Shown here: piece after piece, positions 54,068-63,863 of the stretch | Position numbering within the stretch: the first letter of the stretch is position 1 | How the letters are laid out: each line of letters begins with the position of its first letter | DNA from: CBDCZY01 sp965224745 | GTDB lineage: Bacteria; Pseudomonadota; Gammaproteobacteria; Methylococcales; Methylomonadaceae | Length of the DNA: 64,000 nucleotides | Reading direction: 5' to 3' | NCBI GenBank assembly: GCA_965224745.1 | Contig: CBDCZY010000002.1 | Location: 806,001 to 870,000 of the forward strand | Translations under genes and position numbers: made by a program | The notes under the pieces: generated by a model | What the model saw: only the letters and a program-made list of their open reading frames with translations | Database searches by the model: none | Told to the model about the DNA's origin: nothing

Positions 54068-54496
54068 ATGGAAAACTTCACCCCTGTTTCTAGTTTTCTG
54101 GGAGGTACCCTTATTGGTCTGAGTATAGCCATCATGCTGCTATTCAATGGCCAAATTACTGGAATATCAGGCATTCTTGGTGGATTGATTAACCCTAACA
54201 CTATTGAAAAAAGTTGGCGATTTATATTTTTATTGGGGTTGGTTATTGGCGGGATATTGTTCCACCTTTGGCCGCAGGCACCTTCTGTTACCCACAATAA
54301 CTTGACTGTGATGCCTTTAATTTTAGGTGGCTTGTTGGTTGGTTTTGGTACGCGCATGGGAAATGGCTGCACTAGTGGTCACGGTATCTGTGGTTTAGCC
54401 AGATTCTCCAAGCGATCCATCATAGCAACTCTCGTATTCATGGCATTTGGAATGCTAACCGCCAGTATTATTCAACCGATACTTCAACAACTATGA
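54068..54496 (+). CDS. YeeE/YedE-family half-transporter, first subunit
   Basis: 142 residues, four predicted membrane spans. GTLIGLSIAIMLLFNGQITG-ISG and the cysteine motif GFGTRMGNGCTSGHGICGLA are hallmarks of YeeE/YedE (sulfur transport) half-proteins. The full YeeE transporter of thiosulfate is a fusion of two such halves. The second half follows with a 4-base overlap (ATGA), so they are probably a two-subunit transporter for thiosulfate or a related sulfur compound. Confidence 0.88.
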   Translation: MENFTPVSSFLGGTLIGLSIAIMLLFNGQITGISGILGGLINPNTIEKSWRFIFLLGLVIGGILFHLWPQAPSVTHNNLTVMPLILGGLLVGFGTRMGNGCTSGHGICGLARFSKRSIIATLVFMAFGMLTASIIQPILQQL

Positions 54497-54912
54497 GTAG
54501 ATTTGTCTTAGCTTTATTGGGTGGTACCATATTTGGCTTTGGATTAAGCTTATCCGGAATGATAAATCCGCAAAAAGTTCTCGGTTTTTTAACCGTTAGT
54601 GAGCAGTGGGATCCTAGCCTGGTTTTTGTCATGATGGGCGCGCTCAGCGTAGCCATGTTGGGTTTTTACTTCGCTGGCAAACGATCCAAGCCAATTTTGG
54701 AAGACAGCTTTCGTTTGCCGACTCGTACCCTAATAGACAAGCGCTTGGTTTTAGGCGCAGCATTCTTTGGTATAGGGTGGGGAGTAACCGGATATTGTCC
54801 TGGTCCGGTTATAGCCAGCCTTGGCTTAGGTGCGATTGAGCCATTTATTATGCTGGTGTCTATTTGTTGTGGTTTTTTGTTACATATTTATTTTTATGAG
54901 CGTAAGGCTTAA
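54493..54912 (+). CDS. YeeE/YedE-family half-transporter, second subunit (DUF6691)
   Basis: 139 residues, four spans. LGGTIFGFGLSLSGMINPQK and FGIGWGVTGYCPGPVIASLG carry the conserved G-rich and Cys motifs of the second half (DUF6691). Cys residues in both subunits are thought to hand on the sulfur anion. It converges on the sensor kinase gene, leaving only 26 bases with no evident terminator hairpin. Confidence 0.88.
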   Translation: MSRFVLALLGGTIFGFGLSLSGMINPQKVLGFLTVSEQWDPSLVFVMMGALSVAMLGFYFAGKRSKPILEDSFRLPTRTLIDKRLVLGAAFFGIGWGVTGYCPGPVIASLGLGAIEPFIMLVSICCGFLLHIYFYERKA

Positions 54913-54938
54913 TTCTTTTTTTATTCTAAAACTACCAA

Positions 54939-56837
54939 CTAAGATATGAATTTACATAGTGATATAGCCCCTTCAATTTGCTTACAAAGCAAAGTGGTTT
55001 GACTGGTTATTGTTTCTTTTAACTCAGAAATAAGGTCGTCAGGCTCTATTGGGTCATAGTTGTATAATAGTTTCTCGAGTTGGTTTGATGTTTTGCAAAT
55101 TAAAGGCATTTTATACAATCCAGTAGAACCAGCTAGCTTATGAATAAACTCATATAGCTCTTTTCTAGCAAATTCATTCCAGTGATCTTTCTCGACATTT
55201 AGTTCAAGTTGTCTTAGTGTTATTAGTTTTTGGGGCAGTGAGTCCATAAATTTCTGACGCAGTTGGCGATATCGCTCATGCGGCATGCCGGGATGCGTAT
55301 CTAAGTTAAAGTAGCTCGAAAGCAGTTGTTTTAAGTGATCGATATCGATTGGCTTCAATAAATATTCATTACCACCTGCATTCATAGCTCTAGCTTTGGT
55401 TTCAGAAGACGCCCATGCACTTTGGACAAATACTGGATTATCAAAATGATTGCTTCGTAAACTATTGAGTACATCAAAACCTGATTGGTCTGGCAGGTTT
55501 AAATCCAATAAAACTAAATCTGGGTATGCTGACAAAGCAGTGTCGATCGCATCTTGACCGGTGCTAGCCAGCAACATATGACATTCAGTATAGTCAAATA
55601 TGCTTACCAGTAACGACATAATGTCCGGATCATCTTCAACAATAAGAACACTGCTTAGGATTGTTTTTTTGAGTTGCTTATCGCTTGGTAAAACTGCTGA
55701 GCATGCCTGGGTAATCGCAGTGGTTTGTTCGGAAGGTATAGATACATCGAAGCGGCTGCCCTCGCTTACTTGAGATGTCAACGATAACTGTCCGTTCATG
55801 GCTTCGACCAAGTGTTTTACAATTGAGAGTCCAAGACCGCTGCCTGATTGTTTACCGATACGTTCAAAGGCAGTAAAAATTCGATTTTGGTCTGCTTCAG
55901 CAATGCCCTTGCCGCTGTCTTCGACACTAATAGTTAATATTTTTTTAGCCCAGCCAATTTTAATACGAACTATTCCCTGCTCCGTAAATTTGATGGCATT
56001 GGAGATAAGATTAACCATGATTTGACGGAACCGCATCTCATCCAATAGTAGGTATTCCGGTAAATGAGTGGTTATCTCAAGCTGTAATTCGAGATGCTTA
56101 TCTTCGGCAAGGGGTTCGAAAATACTGCATAACTTTTCTAGAACAACACTCAGATTGGTCGCTATTGGATTTATCGTAAGGCTTTTAACTTCTATTTGAG
56201 CGTGATCGAGAAGATTTTCTACCAGCGATAATAAATGTTGTGCGCCTCTTTCGACACTGCTTAGAAAGTTGATGGCTGTTGGATCAGTACCACCTAATTG
56301 TTTTAAACGGGACGTGTAACCTAAAATGGATGTTAATGGGGTACGAAATTCATGCGACATGGTTCCAATAAACTGGCTTTTAAGCCGATTCGCCTGCTGA
56401 GCTTGTCGGTGCTTAAGCTCAACTTCCTTTTCCAATTTATTTTGGATTTCGAACAACCTGGTTTGTTCTAGGTGAATTAACGCCAGTTCATTACTTTTCT
56501 GTTGGATCGCAGCATGGTTCATTCGTTGTTCAGTGGCATCCAATAGAACAAGTATTATTTCGCCTGAATCATTGAACAGGTTAACGTGTGCTGCACGCCC
56601 ATTGGGAGTTTCTATAAAACGTAATTGTATTGATTCATGAACATCCAAGCCCACCAAAAACAGCAATGAATGTCTACAATCCTGCCCCTCTCGCAATGCT
56701 TCAAAACCATAATACAAAAAGTCGCCTGACCGGGATTTAACTATGAAATTAGTATCAAGTATCAAGTACAGCAAGCGAGTGTAGTCATTGATGCATTGGT
56801 CAATAATATGGCGAGAGCTTTCCGATACGGGTTTCAT
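54939..56837 (-). CDS. Hybrid sensor histidine kinase with receiver and HPt domain
   Basis: 632 residues, no membrane span, so cytoplasmic. Residues 20-105 form a PAS-like sensor (LYLILDTNFIVKSRSGDFLY, GRAAHVNLFNDSGEIILVLL), 110-155 a coiled coil. HisKA with H162 (TMSHEFRTPLTSILGY). HATPase_c with N280 (VNLISNAIKFTEQ), DSGKGIA and GSGLGLSIVKHL. Receiver with D445 (LVLLDLNLPDQSG) and K496. HPt with H566 (EFIHKLAGSTGLYKM). A complete phosphorelay in one chain without its own output domain. Its start overlaps the GTPase gene by 4 bases, an unusual partner. Confidence 0.92.
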   Translation of the reverse strand: MKPVSESSRHIIDQCINDYTRLLYLILDTNFIVKSRSGDFLYYGFEALREGQDCRHSLLFLVGLDVHESIQLRFIETPNGRAAHVNLFNDSGEIILVLLDATEQRMNHAAIQQKSNELALIHLEQTRLFEIQNKLEKEVELKHRQAQQANRLKSQFIGTMSHEFRTPLTSILGYTSRLKQLGGTDPTAINFLSSVERGAQHLLSLVENLLDHAQIEVKSLTINPIATNLSVVLEKLCSIFEPLAEDKHLELQLEITTHLPEYLLLDEMRFRQIMVNLISNAIKFTEQGIVRIKIGWAKKILTISVEDSGKGIAEADQNRIFTAFERIGKQSGSGLGLSIVKHLVEAMNGQLSLTSQVSEGSRFDVSIPSEQTTAITQACSAVLPSDKQLKKTILSSVLIVEDDPDIMSLLVSIFDYTECHMLLASTGQDAIDTALSAYPDLVLLDLNLPDQSGFDVLNSLRSNHFDNPVFVQSAWASSETKARAMNAGGNEYLLKPIDIDHLKQLLSSYFNLDTHPGMPHERYRQLRQKFMDSLPQKLITLRQLELNVEKDHWNEFARKELYEFIHKLAGSTGLYKMPLICKTSNQLEKLLYNYDPIEPDDLISELKETITSQTTLLCKQIEGAISLCKFIS

Positions 56838-57334
56838 GTGACTATCAGAAGCTTCGCCAAATGTTGGAATGCAGCTTCAACATTTTCGCCTGTTTTTGCG
56901 CTGGTTTTAAACACCTTTAATTCGTCTTCTTGTAGCCGATTAATATCTGTATCTTCAGCTTCCCAGTCGGATATCAGGTCAACTTTATTGATAGCAAAAA
57001 CCATAGGGCAGTTTCCGACTGAGTCACAAATTATCCGCCGAAAATTTAATGCACTATTAAGAGTACTTTTGCGACAACCATCTGCTACCAAAAAAACGCC
57101 AGCTGTGCCACGCAAATAGTTTTTGTCGACTGTTGTCATGGTATCGCTGCCAGCGATATCCCATATCACTAATTTGATCGCTTCTTGGTTAGGCAACTCA
57201 ACCACTTTACTATCAATTTTTACTCCAATCGTAGTCAGGTATTTTTCTGAAAAAGTCTGTTTTACAAAACGGGTGGTAAGGCTTGTTTTTCCGATAGAAA
57301 ATTCACCTAACAAGCAGATTTTTTTAGTTAACAA
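56834..57334 (-). CDS. Ras/Rab-like small GTPase
   Basis: 166 residues. G1 GEFSIGKTS (10-18), G2 Thr in KYLTTIGVKID, G3 WDIAGSDTM (58-66), G4 NKVD (116-119), G5 TSAK (144-147). The catalytic Gln of Ras (DTAGQ) is Ser here, so intrinsic hydrolysis may be slow and depend on a partner. It has no lipidation motif. The start is TTG at 57334, preceded by AAGGTGG. It overlaps the hybrid kinase gene by 4 bases, so the pair is co-translated. Rab-like GTPases with signalling proteins occur in gliding and large bacteria (MglA relatives); this one is nearer Rab than MglA in the G3 region, by eye. Confidence 0.88.
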   Translation of the reverse strand: MLTKKICLLGEFSIGKTSLTTRFVKQTFSEKYLTTIGVKIDSKVVELPNQEAIKLVIWDIAGSDTMTTVDKNYLRGTAGVFLVADGCRKSTLNSALNFRRIICDSVGNCPMVFAINKVDLISDWEAEDTDINRLQEDELKVFKTSAKTGENVEAAFQHLAKLLIVT

Positions 57335-58165
57335 TTTTCCACCTTATGGAATTATAAATGGTTTTAAGATATTAACCTTAATCCGTGATTTAAGGAGTTA
57401 ATATAATGAGTTATCTAGCTGATTAATAAGCAATAAAGTGTTAAAATAGAGGCGTTAAAAACTTCACCCAACAAGTGCAAAATGAAACGTCTTATCATCG
57501 AACAATCCACAACAGAAACTTATACAAGTCATTCTGGTTTGGCCTTAGTTGGCTTATGTTTAAATCGATATAGCACTATTCATAAAGCGCTCAAGGCCGG
57601 CATTCCTTTACGCCATGGCATTTCGCACAGCGACATCATCAAATCATACATTGGAACGCTATGTTTAGGCAAAAGCGACTTCGAAGCAATCGAGAACTAC
57701 CGAGATGATGACTACTTCAAGAACGCGCTGTCGATTAAGCACGTACCCTCAAGCGCAAGATTAAGACAACGACTGGATGAAGAGGCTGAAGCGCTATTGG
57801 TCATCATGCAACAATGTAATATTGAATTTCTGACTCATGCCGGGGTACCGGTGACGCCATTGGCCACCCATCATGTCGCATTGGATATTGATGTGTATCC
57901 GATGAACAATGAGAAGACCCAGAAGGAAGGTGTTTCCAGAACCTATAAAGGCCATGATGGCTATGCGCCGATTGCGGCTTATCTGGGTAATGAGGGTTGG
58001 TGTCTGCTTAATGAACTTCGAGAAGGTAAGCAGCATTGTCAAAACGGTTTTCAAAAGACGCTGGACCGCGTCATTGAATATGCTCGGTGCTTGACTGAGG
58101 CTCCGCTGCTGGTGCGTTTGGATAGCGGACATGATGTGTAATGGTCAAGTTTTCTTGGAAGGATT

Positions 58166-59017
58166 TTAAGCCGCTTTTTTCATTTCTTTGGTTTTTTGAT
58201 GAGGGGTTTTATAATCAATAGCAGAATGTAACCTTTTATAGTTATAGAAACTAATATAGCTAGTCACAGCACTGACTACAGAGGAGTAATTAATAAAACT
58301 CAAATAGTTCAGCCTCTCTGTTTTTAAATTCCTAAAAAACCGCTCCATCACAGCATTATCCCAGCAATTAGCTCGACGGCTCATACTTTGTGTTATATCC
58401 AAGTCATGAAGATAATCAACAAATAGATTGGCTGAATATTGAACCCCTTGGTCTGAATGAAACATTAATTGTTGAGTATCTGGCTTGTGTTTATTAATCG
58501 CATGTTCTAATGCTGACTTTGCAAGCTCTGCATTGGGTTCTTCTGATAATGCCCAGCCCATAATTTCTCTTGACCCAAGATCAAGTATACAAGCTAAATA
58601 GCTCCAGCCTGTATAGGTTTTAATGTAGGTAATGTCACCTACCCAGTGCGTATGAACAGTACTGGGATTAAACTGTCGTTTAAGTAAATGATCCGCTTTC
58701 TTGTGGACTTCTCCCGCTGGATAGCTGTGTCGCTTTTTAGGTTTTATGGCAATGACATTCGATTTTTTCATTAATGAAGCTGTTTTATAAACGCCTATTT
58801 CAATCCCTCTGTTAGCTAATTCAACCTGAGTCCTTCGTTTACCATAGGTATGCTGAGTTTCAATGGCTATCAATTTAATTTGTTCTATGGTTTCTTGTTC
58901 TTCATCGCTCATTTGATTATTAATCTGATAGTAGTGTGTACTGAGAGCTATATTAAATAGTGTGCAAAGCTCTGTTGTTTGATAGCCTGGAGAAGCCTTC
59001 TTTATTTCAACAATCAA
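58166..59017 (-). CDS. IS3-family transposase OrfB
   Basis: 283 residues with the rve core: D in THWVGDITYIKTYTGW, D in LMFHSDQGVQYSANLF, E in CWDNAVMERFFRNLKTERLN. The annotated TTG start lies in the orfA stop, but the frame is open further upstream. The natural product is the OrfAB fusion made by a -1 shift at A-AAA-AAG (about 59056-59062), giving GHSLLCSRQQQSELIVEIKK. Intact. Confidence 0.9.
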   Translation of the reverse strand: MIVEIKKASPGYQTTELCTLFNIALSTHYYQINNQMSDEEQETIEQIKLIAIETQHTYGKRRTQVELANRGIEIGVYKTASLMKKSNVIAIKPKKRHSYPAGEVHKKADHLLKRQFNPSTVHTHWVGDITYIKTYTGWSYLACILDLGSREIMGWALSEEPNAELAKSALEHAINKHKPDTQQLMFHSDQGVQYSANLFVDYLHDLDITQSMSRRANCWDNAVMERFFRNLKTERLNYLSFINYSSVVSAVTSYISFYNYKRLHSAIDYKTPHQKTKEMKKAA

Positions 59018-59337
59018 TTCAGATTGTTGTTGTCTCGAACAAAGAAGGCTGTGGCCTTTTTTAGTATTTCATTATCCCTTTTAGCTCGCCATAATTGCTT
59101 CTCTAGGCTTTGTATTTTCTGTTGTTCTGGGGTTAACGCTTGCTTATCCTGAGGTGTATTACCTTTGAGTTCATCTAAATATTGCTTTTTCCATCGCCTC
59201 ACAGCAGAGTCACCTGCTCCTGATATTTCCATTACCTGCTTATTGGTATATCCTTCATTTACCATGAGTTTAGCGTAGTCTAGACGCTGTTCTGTGGTGA
59301 AGGTTGTTTTAGGTTTTACTGTGGTTATTTCGGTCAT
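59014..59337 (-). CDS. IS3-family OrfA (helix-turn-helix)
   Basis: 107 residues. Helix-turn-helix TTEQRLDYAKLMVNEGYTNK then GAGDSAVRRWKKQYLDELKG, and a leucine-zipper segment IQSLEKQLWRAKRDNEILKK. It binds the IS ends and provides the N-terminal part of OrfAB. Overlaps orfB by 4 bases. Confidence 0.9.
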   Translation of the reverse strand: MTEITTVKPKTTFTTEQRLDYAKLMVNEGYTNKQVMEISGAGDSAVRRWKKQYLDELKGNTPQDKQALTPEQQKIQSLEKQLWRAKRDNEILKKATAFFVRDNNNLN

Positions 59338-59857
59338 TTTTTATCCTAATTTTGGGTTGGATTATAAGCTATAAATCCTTCCAAGATTATTAGACCATTA
59401 CAATGCCTTGGATACCCGTGTCTGGCTGCACCAAAACCAAGTGGACTCTATCCTGAAATGGAACCCCAGAAAACAAGACCTGGAGGCTTGGTTAGCCTTG
59501 GCTGAACAACAAGGCAAATGGACAACGCCGAGGGTCGGCAAACGGGTCGCCTTGTTCAGTGTCCAAGAAACCCAACAACAAGACGGGCAAACCTATCGCT
59601 TCCGCCGCGTCATGCGGGTTATCGAAAGAACTATGGATGCAGAGGGTCAAATGCTGTTAATCCCTGAGATAGAAATAGAAGGCTGGTGGACCTCATTAAA
59701 TTCGCTCGCCTACGCTGATGAACAGATCATTGCTCTTTACCAAGATCATGCCACTTCCGAACAATTCCACAGTGAATTTAAAACCGACCTCGATATCGAA
59801 CGCTTACCTTCGGGCAAATTTGCCACCAACGACTTGATCATGGCATTGAGCGCTTAT

Positions 59858-61977
59858 CCCATCTTCGTGACTTATATTTACAATATCCTGTTATTTCAAT
59901 AAGTTAAAATTTTCAATCTGTTTCAGTTGGCACTACAGATTTTTTTTATCGATAATTGTTTTACATTGACCAATGAGGTCGGGTTTAATATTCAAAGCTT
60001 CATAAATTTGTTTCTGACGTAGCTCCGCCTTCGTTGTTGTCCGCAGGTGAATCATTTTATGATCATCCGTTGGTAAGGTCATGGTGATACGTTGCTGTGT
60101 CGACATGATGTTACGAATACTGTCCCAGCTTAAATGAATGCCCTGTTGCTTCAGTTGATAGCGCAGCGTATGCACCAGATGATAAGCCAGCAAAGTAATG
60201 AACAAGTGGCCGGTGACACGGTCTTCTTTTTGGTGGTAAACCGGGCGCAAGCCCAGTTCAGTTTTCAAGCTTCGAAAGGTGGCTTCGATCTCGGTCAGCA
60301 TGATGTAGGTCGTCCACAGTTGTTCTTCAGACCAGTCGGGGATATTGGTTCTGAGGCAATAGACACCACAGTGTTGATCGTTCTGTTTACTTTGAGGTTC
60401 ACGTTGCCATTCAAGCCGGATGGCGTTTTTTTTCTCGTCATCGGTTATGACGTCAATGCGGTAGTCTTGCGAAACCCGCCGGTTTTTTTCGCGCAGTCGA
60501 CCGATCCGTTCCAGTATTTTGCTGTATTTTTTGATCGTCCCTTTTTTGTTTAAGCCCGCATCAAGCTTGTTGAGTGCTTCTTCCATGCGAACATGGAAGC
60601 GGTTTCGGATAGCCTGCTCTTTTTTTTGTTTTTGTTCGGAGTGACAATAGAGCCGGGTTTCGTGGGTGTCTTGATCTGTTTCGCGATAAACACACACCTG
60701 ACTGTGTTCGGTTTCTCTCACCATCACAGCATCGTCCTGATCGGTGGGATTGATCACGGATCGCTCTCGACTGACCACCAGATAATGATAGCCCTGCTCG
60801 ATTAACCAGGCGATGTTGTCGGCACTGGCAATACCGGCATCCATGATGATCACAGGTTTTGTGACCTGCGGTAATGGCTGTATTTTTTGTAGTTCATCCA
60901 GCATTAACTCCAAGGTGCCCGGCTCACTGGCATTACCCGGGAAAACCTGACTGCTCAGAGGAAATCCCTCACCATCCAACACCAGTCCCAGCGTCACCAA
61001 GGGACAATCACTGCGTTTTTCTTTGGAACGACCGAACTGGGCTTTGGGGTTTTGGTGACACTGCCCTTCAAAATAGGTATTGGTCAAATCGTATAGCACA
61101 ATACTACGGTTCAATTCGAATAAGGTTTGCTCTTGCTCGGACAGAAACGTTTCCAGTGCCGTCTGGTGTTTGAGCAATTTATCGCTGATCGTATAAAGCC
61201 GTGTCAGGCTGGTATGGCCATAGTCATGGTCAAGCAGTTCTCCCAACGCTGAGCGTGATTGTAGCCAATCATGGGTGTGCAATTCACTGCCCGGTGAAAC
61301 CACACGGCCGATAATGTTACCGATGGCCGCAGCGAGTTCGACTTTATTAAAACCCAGTGCGGTGAGCTTCTGATCCAGTTGTAGTTGCATAACCGCATGC
61401 CACGCCAGCGTTTCAACACCGATACTGCGGGCTTGAAGGGTTTCGACATGATTGATATCAACCGTGTGATAATCGGGTTCTGGACTGGCAGCATCCACCG
61501 GTTGGGCCAGCTTAGCGATGATAAGCGCACTGTAACGCTGGGCTGAGGCTTCCAGGCATTGCGTTAACTCATCGGCTACATGAAACAATTCTTGCTGATG
61601 AGGCTCACAGCCTTGTAACAATTGTTCAATCCTGGCTGTCAGCAAGGGCCAGTGCTCTGGATCAATGGCGAAGTCTTTGCCTAGATTCAGTAAGGTGCGT
61701 TGCTTTACTTTACTTTCCTTCCCACGCGAACGGATTCAACGATCCGATAGGTGAAGTAGGCCCCGCCATTATCCAGGGATTTCGTTTTGGTTTTTCGAAT
61801 ATACATGTCCCTAGCATTAATGAAAAACCGGGGAAAATCAAGGGTCAAAAAGACGAAAATGGCACTACCGAGCGGATCTGAAAAAAACACCGTTGAAAGG
61901 TAAGGTTTTTTTTCATGGAATCATTCGATGAAAACAAAATATCAATAACTTAGCGATGTCAAAGTCACGAAGATGGG
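59858..61977 (-). mobile_element. IS1634-family element (2120 bp) inside IS1380
   Basis: Ends CCCATCTTCGTGACTT on both sides in inverted orientation (59858 and 61962-61977). 4-bp TTAT occurs at both junctions (59854-59857, 61978-61981). The transposase inside is frameshifted. Confidence 0.85.
59933..61806 (-). pseudogene. IS1634-family transposase with 5-bp duplication
   Basis: The start at 61806 reads MYIRKTKTKSLDNGGAYFTY and RIVESVRVGRKVK-stop. A tandem repeat of the 5-mer TAAAG at about 61703-61712 shifts the frame. Without it the reading continues QRTLLNLGKDFAIDPEHWPL into the 570-codon remainder. DDE core with YDLTNTYFEGQCH, PVIIMDAGIASADNIAWL and the C-terminal EIEATFRSLKTELGLRPVYH. 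Otherwise complete. Confidence 0.85.
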
Positions 61978-62432
61978 TTATAGTTACAATATCTTGCGTT
62001 GGATCGGCTTAATCGGGCTCATAGGCAACATCAGTCCTGTCCGTCATCCGGCCAAAAGAAGGCGAATAAAAACGGTTATACAGGAACTAATGTACCTAGC
62101 GGCTCGGGTCATCCATGCTGGGCGACGAATAAAACTTCGTTTCTCCAAACACTGCCCGGGTTTTTTAGCATTTGAGTCAACCTACCATCGCTTAGCGTCA
62201 GGATAACACCCCACTATTCTTAAGAAAAATGCGAGAACATGTCTCTCAGGGATAGCAGTGCCTGGTGTACAGAATTTGGTGTCAATTGAGAGCTATTGAG
62301 GCTTAAAAAGCCTCAGTGTGCTCGTATTATTAGCTATTTCAAATAATAACAAGGTATTAAAACGTTGAAATGTTAATGTGGCTTCCCAAGGATTGGTGGA
62401 TGCACTTTAAGTCACGGATTCAGGATTAATTT

Positions 62433-63729
62433 GGGTCTATGTTGAATAGAGTGGGTAATTAAATTTTAATTTTCCACATAAAAAGTAAATCATATTAATC
62501 AGGTTATTGGTATTTCGAAAACCTCTTGCTCGTCGTTTGGCCATTTGTATTTTGTTGTTAATACTTTCCAGAATGGCATTGGTAAGATGTGTTTCAACAA
62601 AGTTCACTATACCTGACAAATGTGATTTTACGGTTCTTGAAAAGGCCATAAAGGGTTGGATTTTGCTTTGTTCAACCTCTTCGCACCAGTGTTCAATAAA
62701 GGCCTTGGCTGCTTGCTTATTCGGCATATCCCAAAGGTCATTAAATAACGTTTTCAGCCGATAGGCCTCACCTAAGGTAGGGAACAGTGTAATCAGCTCA
62801 TCTAATGAAGCTTTCTTGCTCTCAGACAATGAATTCTGGTTTCTAAGAAAGGTGTATTTGTGCCCCTTTAATTCATCATGCTCCCGCCTTTCTTGTTGTC
62901 GAACCTTGTTCATTGCTTCATTTAATAACTTAACAACATGAAATCGGTCAAAGGTGATTTCGGCCTGTGGAAAGTTATTTTTGATCCCTGAAATAAAGGC
63001 AGGAGAAAGATCAATACTCGCTTGAGCAATCTGTTCAGGTTCGACCTTTTTAAGGACGAGATAATCTTTGATTTCTTCAATGGTTTTAGCGTCTTTGCCT
63101 TCAACAACATGAAGCACTCTACGTTGCTCTAAATCAACAGCAACCGTGACATATTGATGTCCTTTTCGTCTTGATGTTTCATCAAAGCCAAGCTGAGTCA
63201 CTGATGAAGGATCATCTGCCTGATAAGCAAGTTTTATCCAATGATTAAAAATGGTCCAGATTCTATGGGGATTTTCATTTAACAAATGCCCCACTTTATT
63301 AACCGGCATTTCCTTTTCAATTAAGGCCATCGCTAAGGCTTCAAATAACAAGGTGAAGCCACTGTTTTTTCGAGCCCAGGGAACATCGACTAAGCGCACT
63401 TTCCCGTCGCTTGTTCTAATTCGGGGAACTGAACAATGGAGTAGGCAGGTGTGTTCAAAAAAATTCAGATGGCGCCATGTTTTTTCTTGTGTGTCGTGGA
63501 TAGAACATTTTTCACCCGCCTCATCTTCAAACTTACTACCACGCTTGAAACCAAGATGAATATGGAGTGCCTTTATTGAATCTTCATCCGTTAGGATTTC
63601 AACATTTGTTATAGACCAAGGTTCTGTTAATCCTAAAGCAAGTGTAAATATTTCGGAACTATTCATCTGGGATAGTACGCAAATTTAAATTATTTTACAG
63701 GTGCTACCCACTCTATTCAACATAGACCC
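62433..63729 (-). mobile_element. ISL3-family element (1297 bp)
   Basis: Ends GGGTCTATGTTGAATAGAGT-GGGTA and, complementary, GGGTCTATGTTGAATAGAGT-GGGTAG. Flanks ATTAATTT and ATTAAATT are near-identical 8-mers, an imperfect target duplication of ISL3 size. It sits 8 bases beyond the IS1380 end. Confidence 0.88.
62437..63666 (-). CDS. ISL3-family transposase
   Basis: 409 residues, intact. ISL3 features: QLGFDETSRRKGHQYVTVAV (first D), ASIDLSPAFISGIKNNFPQA and FDRFHVVKLLNEAMNKVRQQ (second D), THLTNAILESINNKIQMAKR (E), and RRARGFRNTNNLINMIYF near the end. The N-terminal zinc-finger region found in longer ISL3 proteins is mostly degenerate. Presumably active. Confidence 0.9.
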   Translation of the reverse strand: MNSSEIFTLALGLTEPWSITNVEILTDEDSIKALHIHLGFKRGSKFEDEAGEKCSIHDTQEKTWRHLNFFEHTCLLHCSVPRIRTSDGKVRLVDVPWARKNSGFTLLFEALAMALIEKEMPVNKVGHLLNENPHRIWTIFNHWIKLAYQADDPSSVTQLGFDETSRRKGHQYVTVAVDLEQRRVLHVVEGKDAKTIEEIKDYLVLKKVEPEQIAQASIDLSPAFISGIKNNFPQAEITFDRFHVVKLLNEAMNKVRQQERREHDELKGHKYTFLRNQNSLSESKKASLDELITLFPTLGEAYRLKTLFNDLWDMPNKQAAKAFIEHWCEEVEQSKIQPFMAFSRTVKSHLSGIVNFVETHLTNAILESINNKIQMAKRRARGFRNTNNLINMIYFLCGKLKFNYPLYST

Positions 63730-63863
63730 ATTAAATTTTTCGAGAAGGCAGTTACGATTCTATCCTTTTCTAAAATGGGCAAGCTATGAGGCCGTTTGAT
63801 GGTTGCTATATAAAGTGCATAGTTTTACTGCTGCTAAATTCAGTAGAGGTTTCAGTTGCTGGG

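Larger units (their letters stand above)
58137..59402 (-). mobile_element. IS3-family element (1266 bp) inside IS1380
   Basis: Ends TGTAATGGTCAAGTTTTCTT-GGAAGGATTT and complementary TGTAATGGTCTAATAATCTT-GGAAGGATTT. 3-bp duplication ATG at 58134-58136 and 59403-59405. Contains intact orfA and orfB. Confidence 0.9.
57482..62206 (+). pseudogene. IS1380-family transposase, interrupted twice
   Basis: Three in-frame exon-like pieces. 57482-58136 begins KRLIIEQSTTETYTSHSGLA and holds ATHHVALDIDVYP and LVRLDSGHD. 59403-59857 continues ALDTRVWLHQNQVDSIL to LIMALSAY. 61978-62206 ends SYNILRWIGLIGLIGN and YLAARVIHAGRRIKLRF. Joins are exact when each IS plus one target duplication is deleted, so the transposase was whole when hit. 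It cannot be expressed now. Confidence 0.88.
57376..62424 (+). mobile_element. IS1380-family element carrying two nested ISs
   Basis: Terminal repeats CCTTAATCCGTGATTTAAGG (57376) and, complementary, CCTGAATCCGTGACTTAAAG (ending 62424). 5-bp duplication ATTAA at 57371-57375 and 62425-62429. With the IS3 (58137-59402) and IS1634 (59858-61977) and their duplications removed, 1656 bp remain, normal for IS1380. The outer element inserted just upstream of the GTPase gene. Confidence 0.88.

Noticed and set aside
59930..61880. GGCACTAC at both sides of the IS1634 transposase as its terminal repeat
   Set aside because: The two are in direct, not inverted, orientation. The true inverted ends are CCCATCTTCGTGACTT at 59858 and 61962.
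61973..62206. Separate small gene of 77 codons
   Set aside because: It is the last piece of the IS1380 transposase, in frame with the pieces left of the IS1634 insertion.
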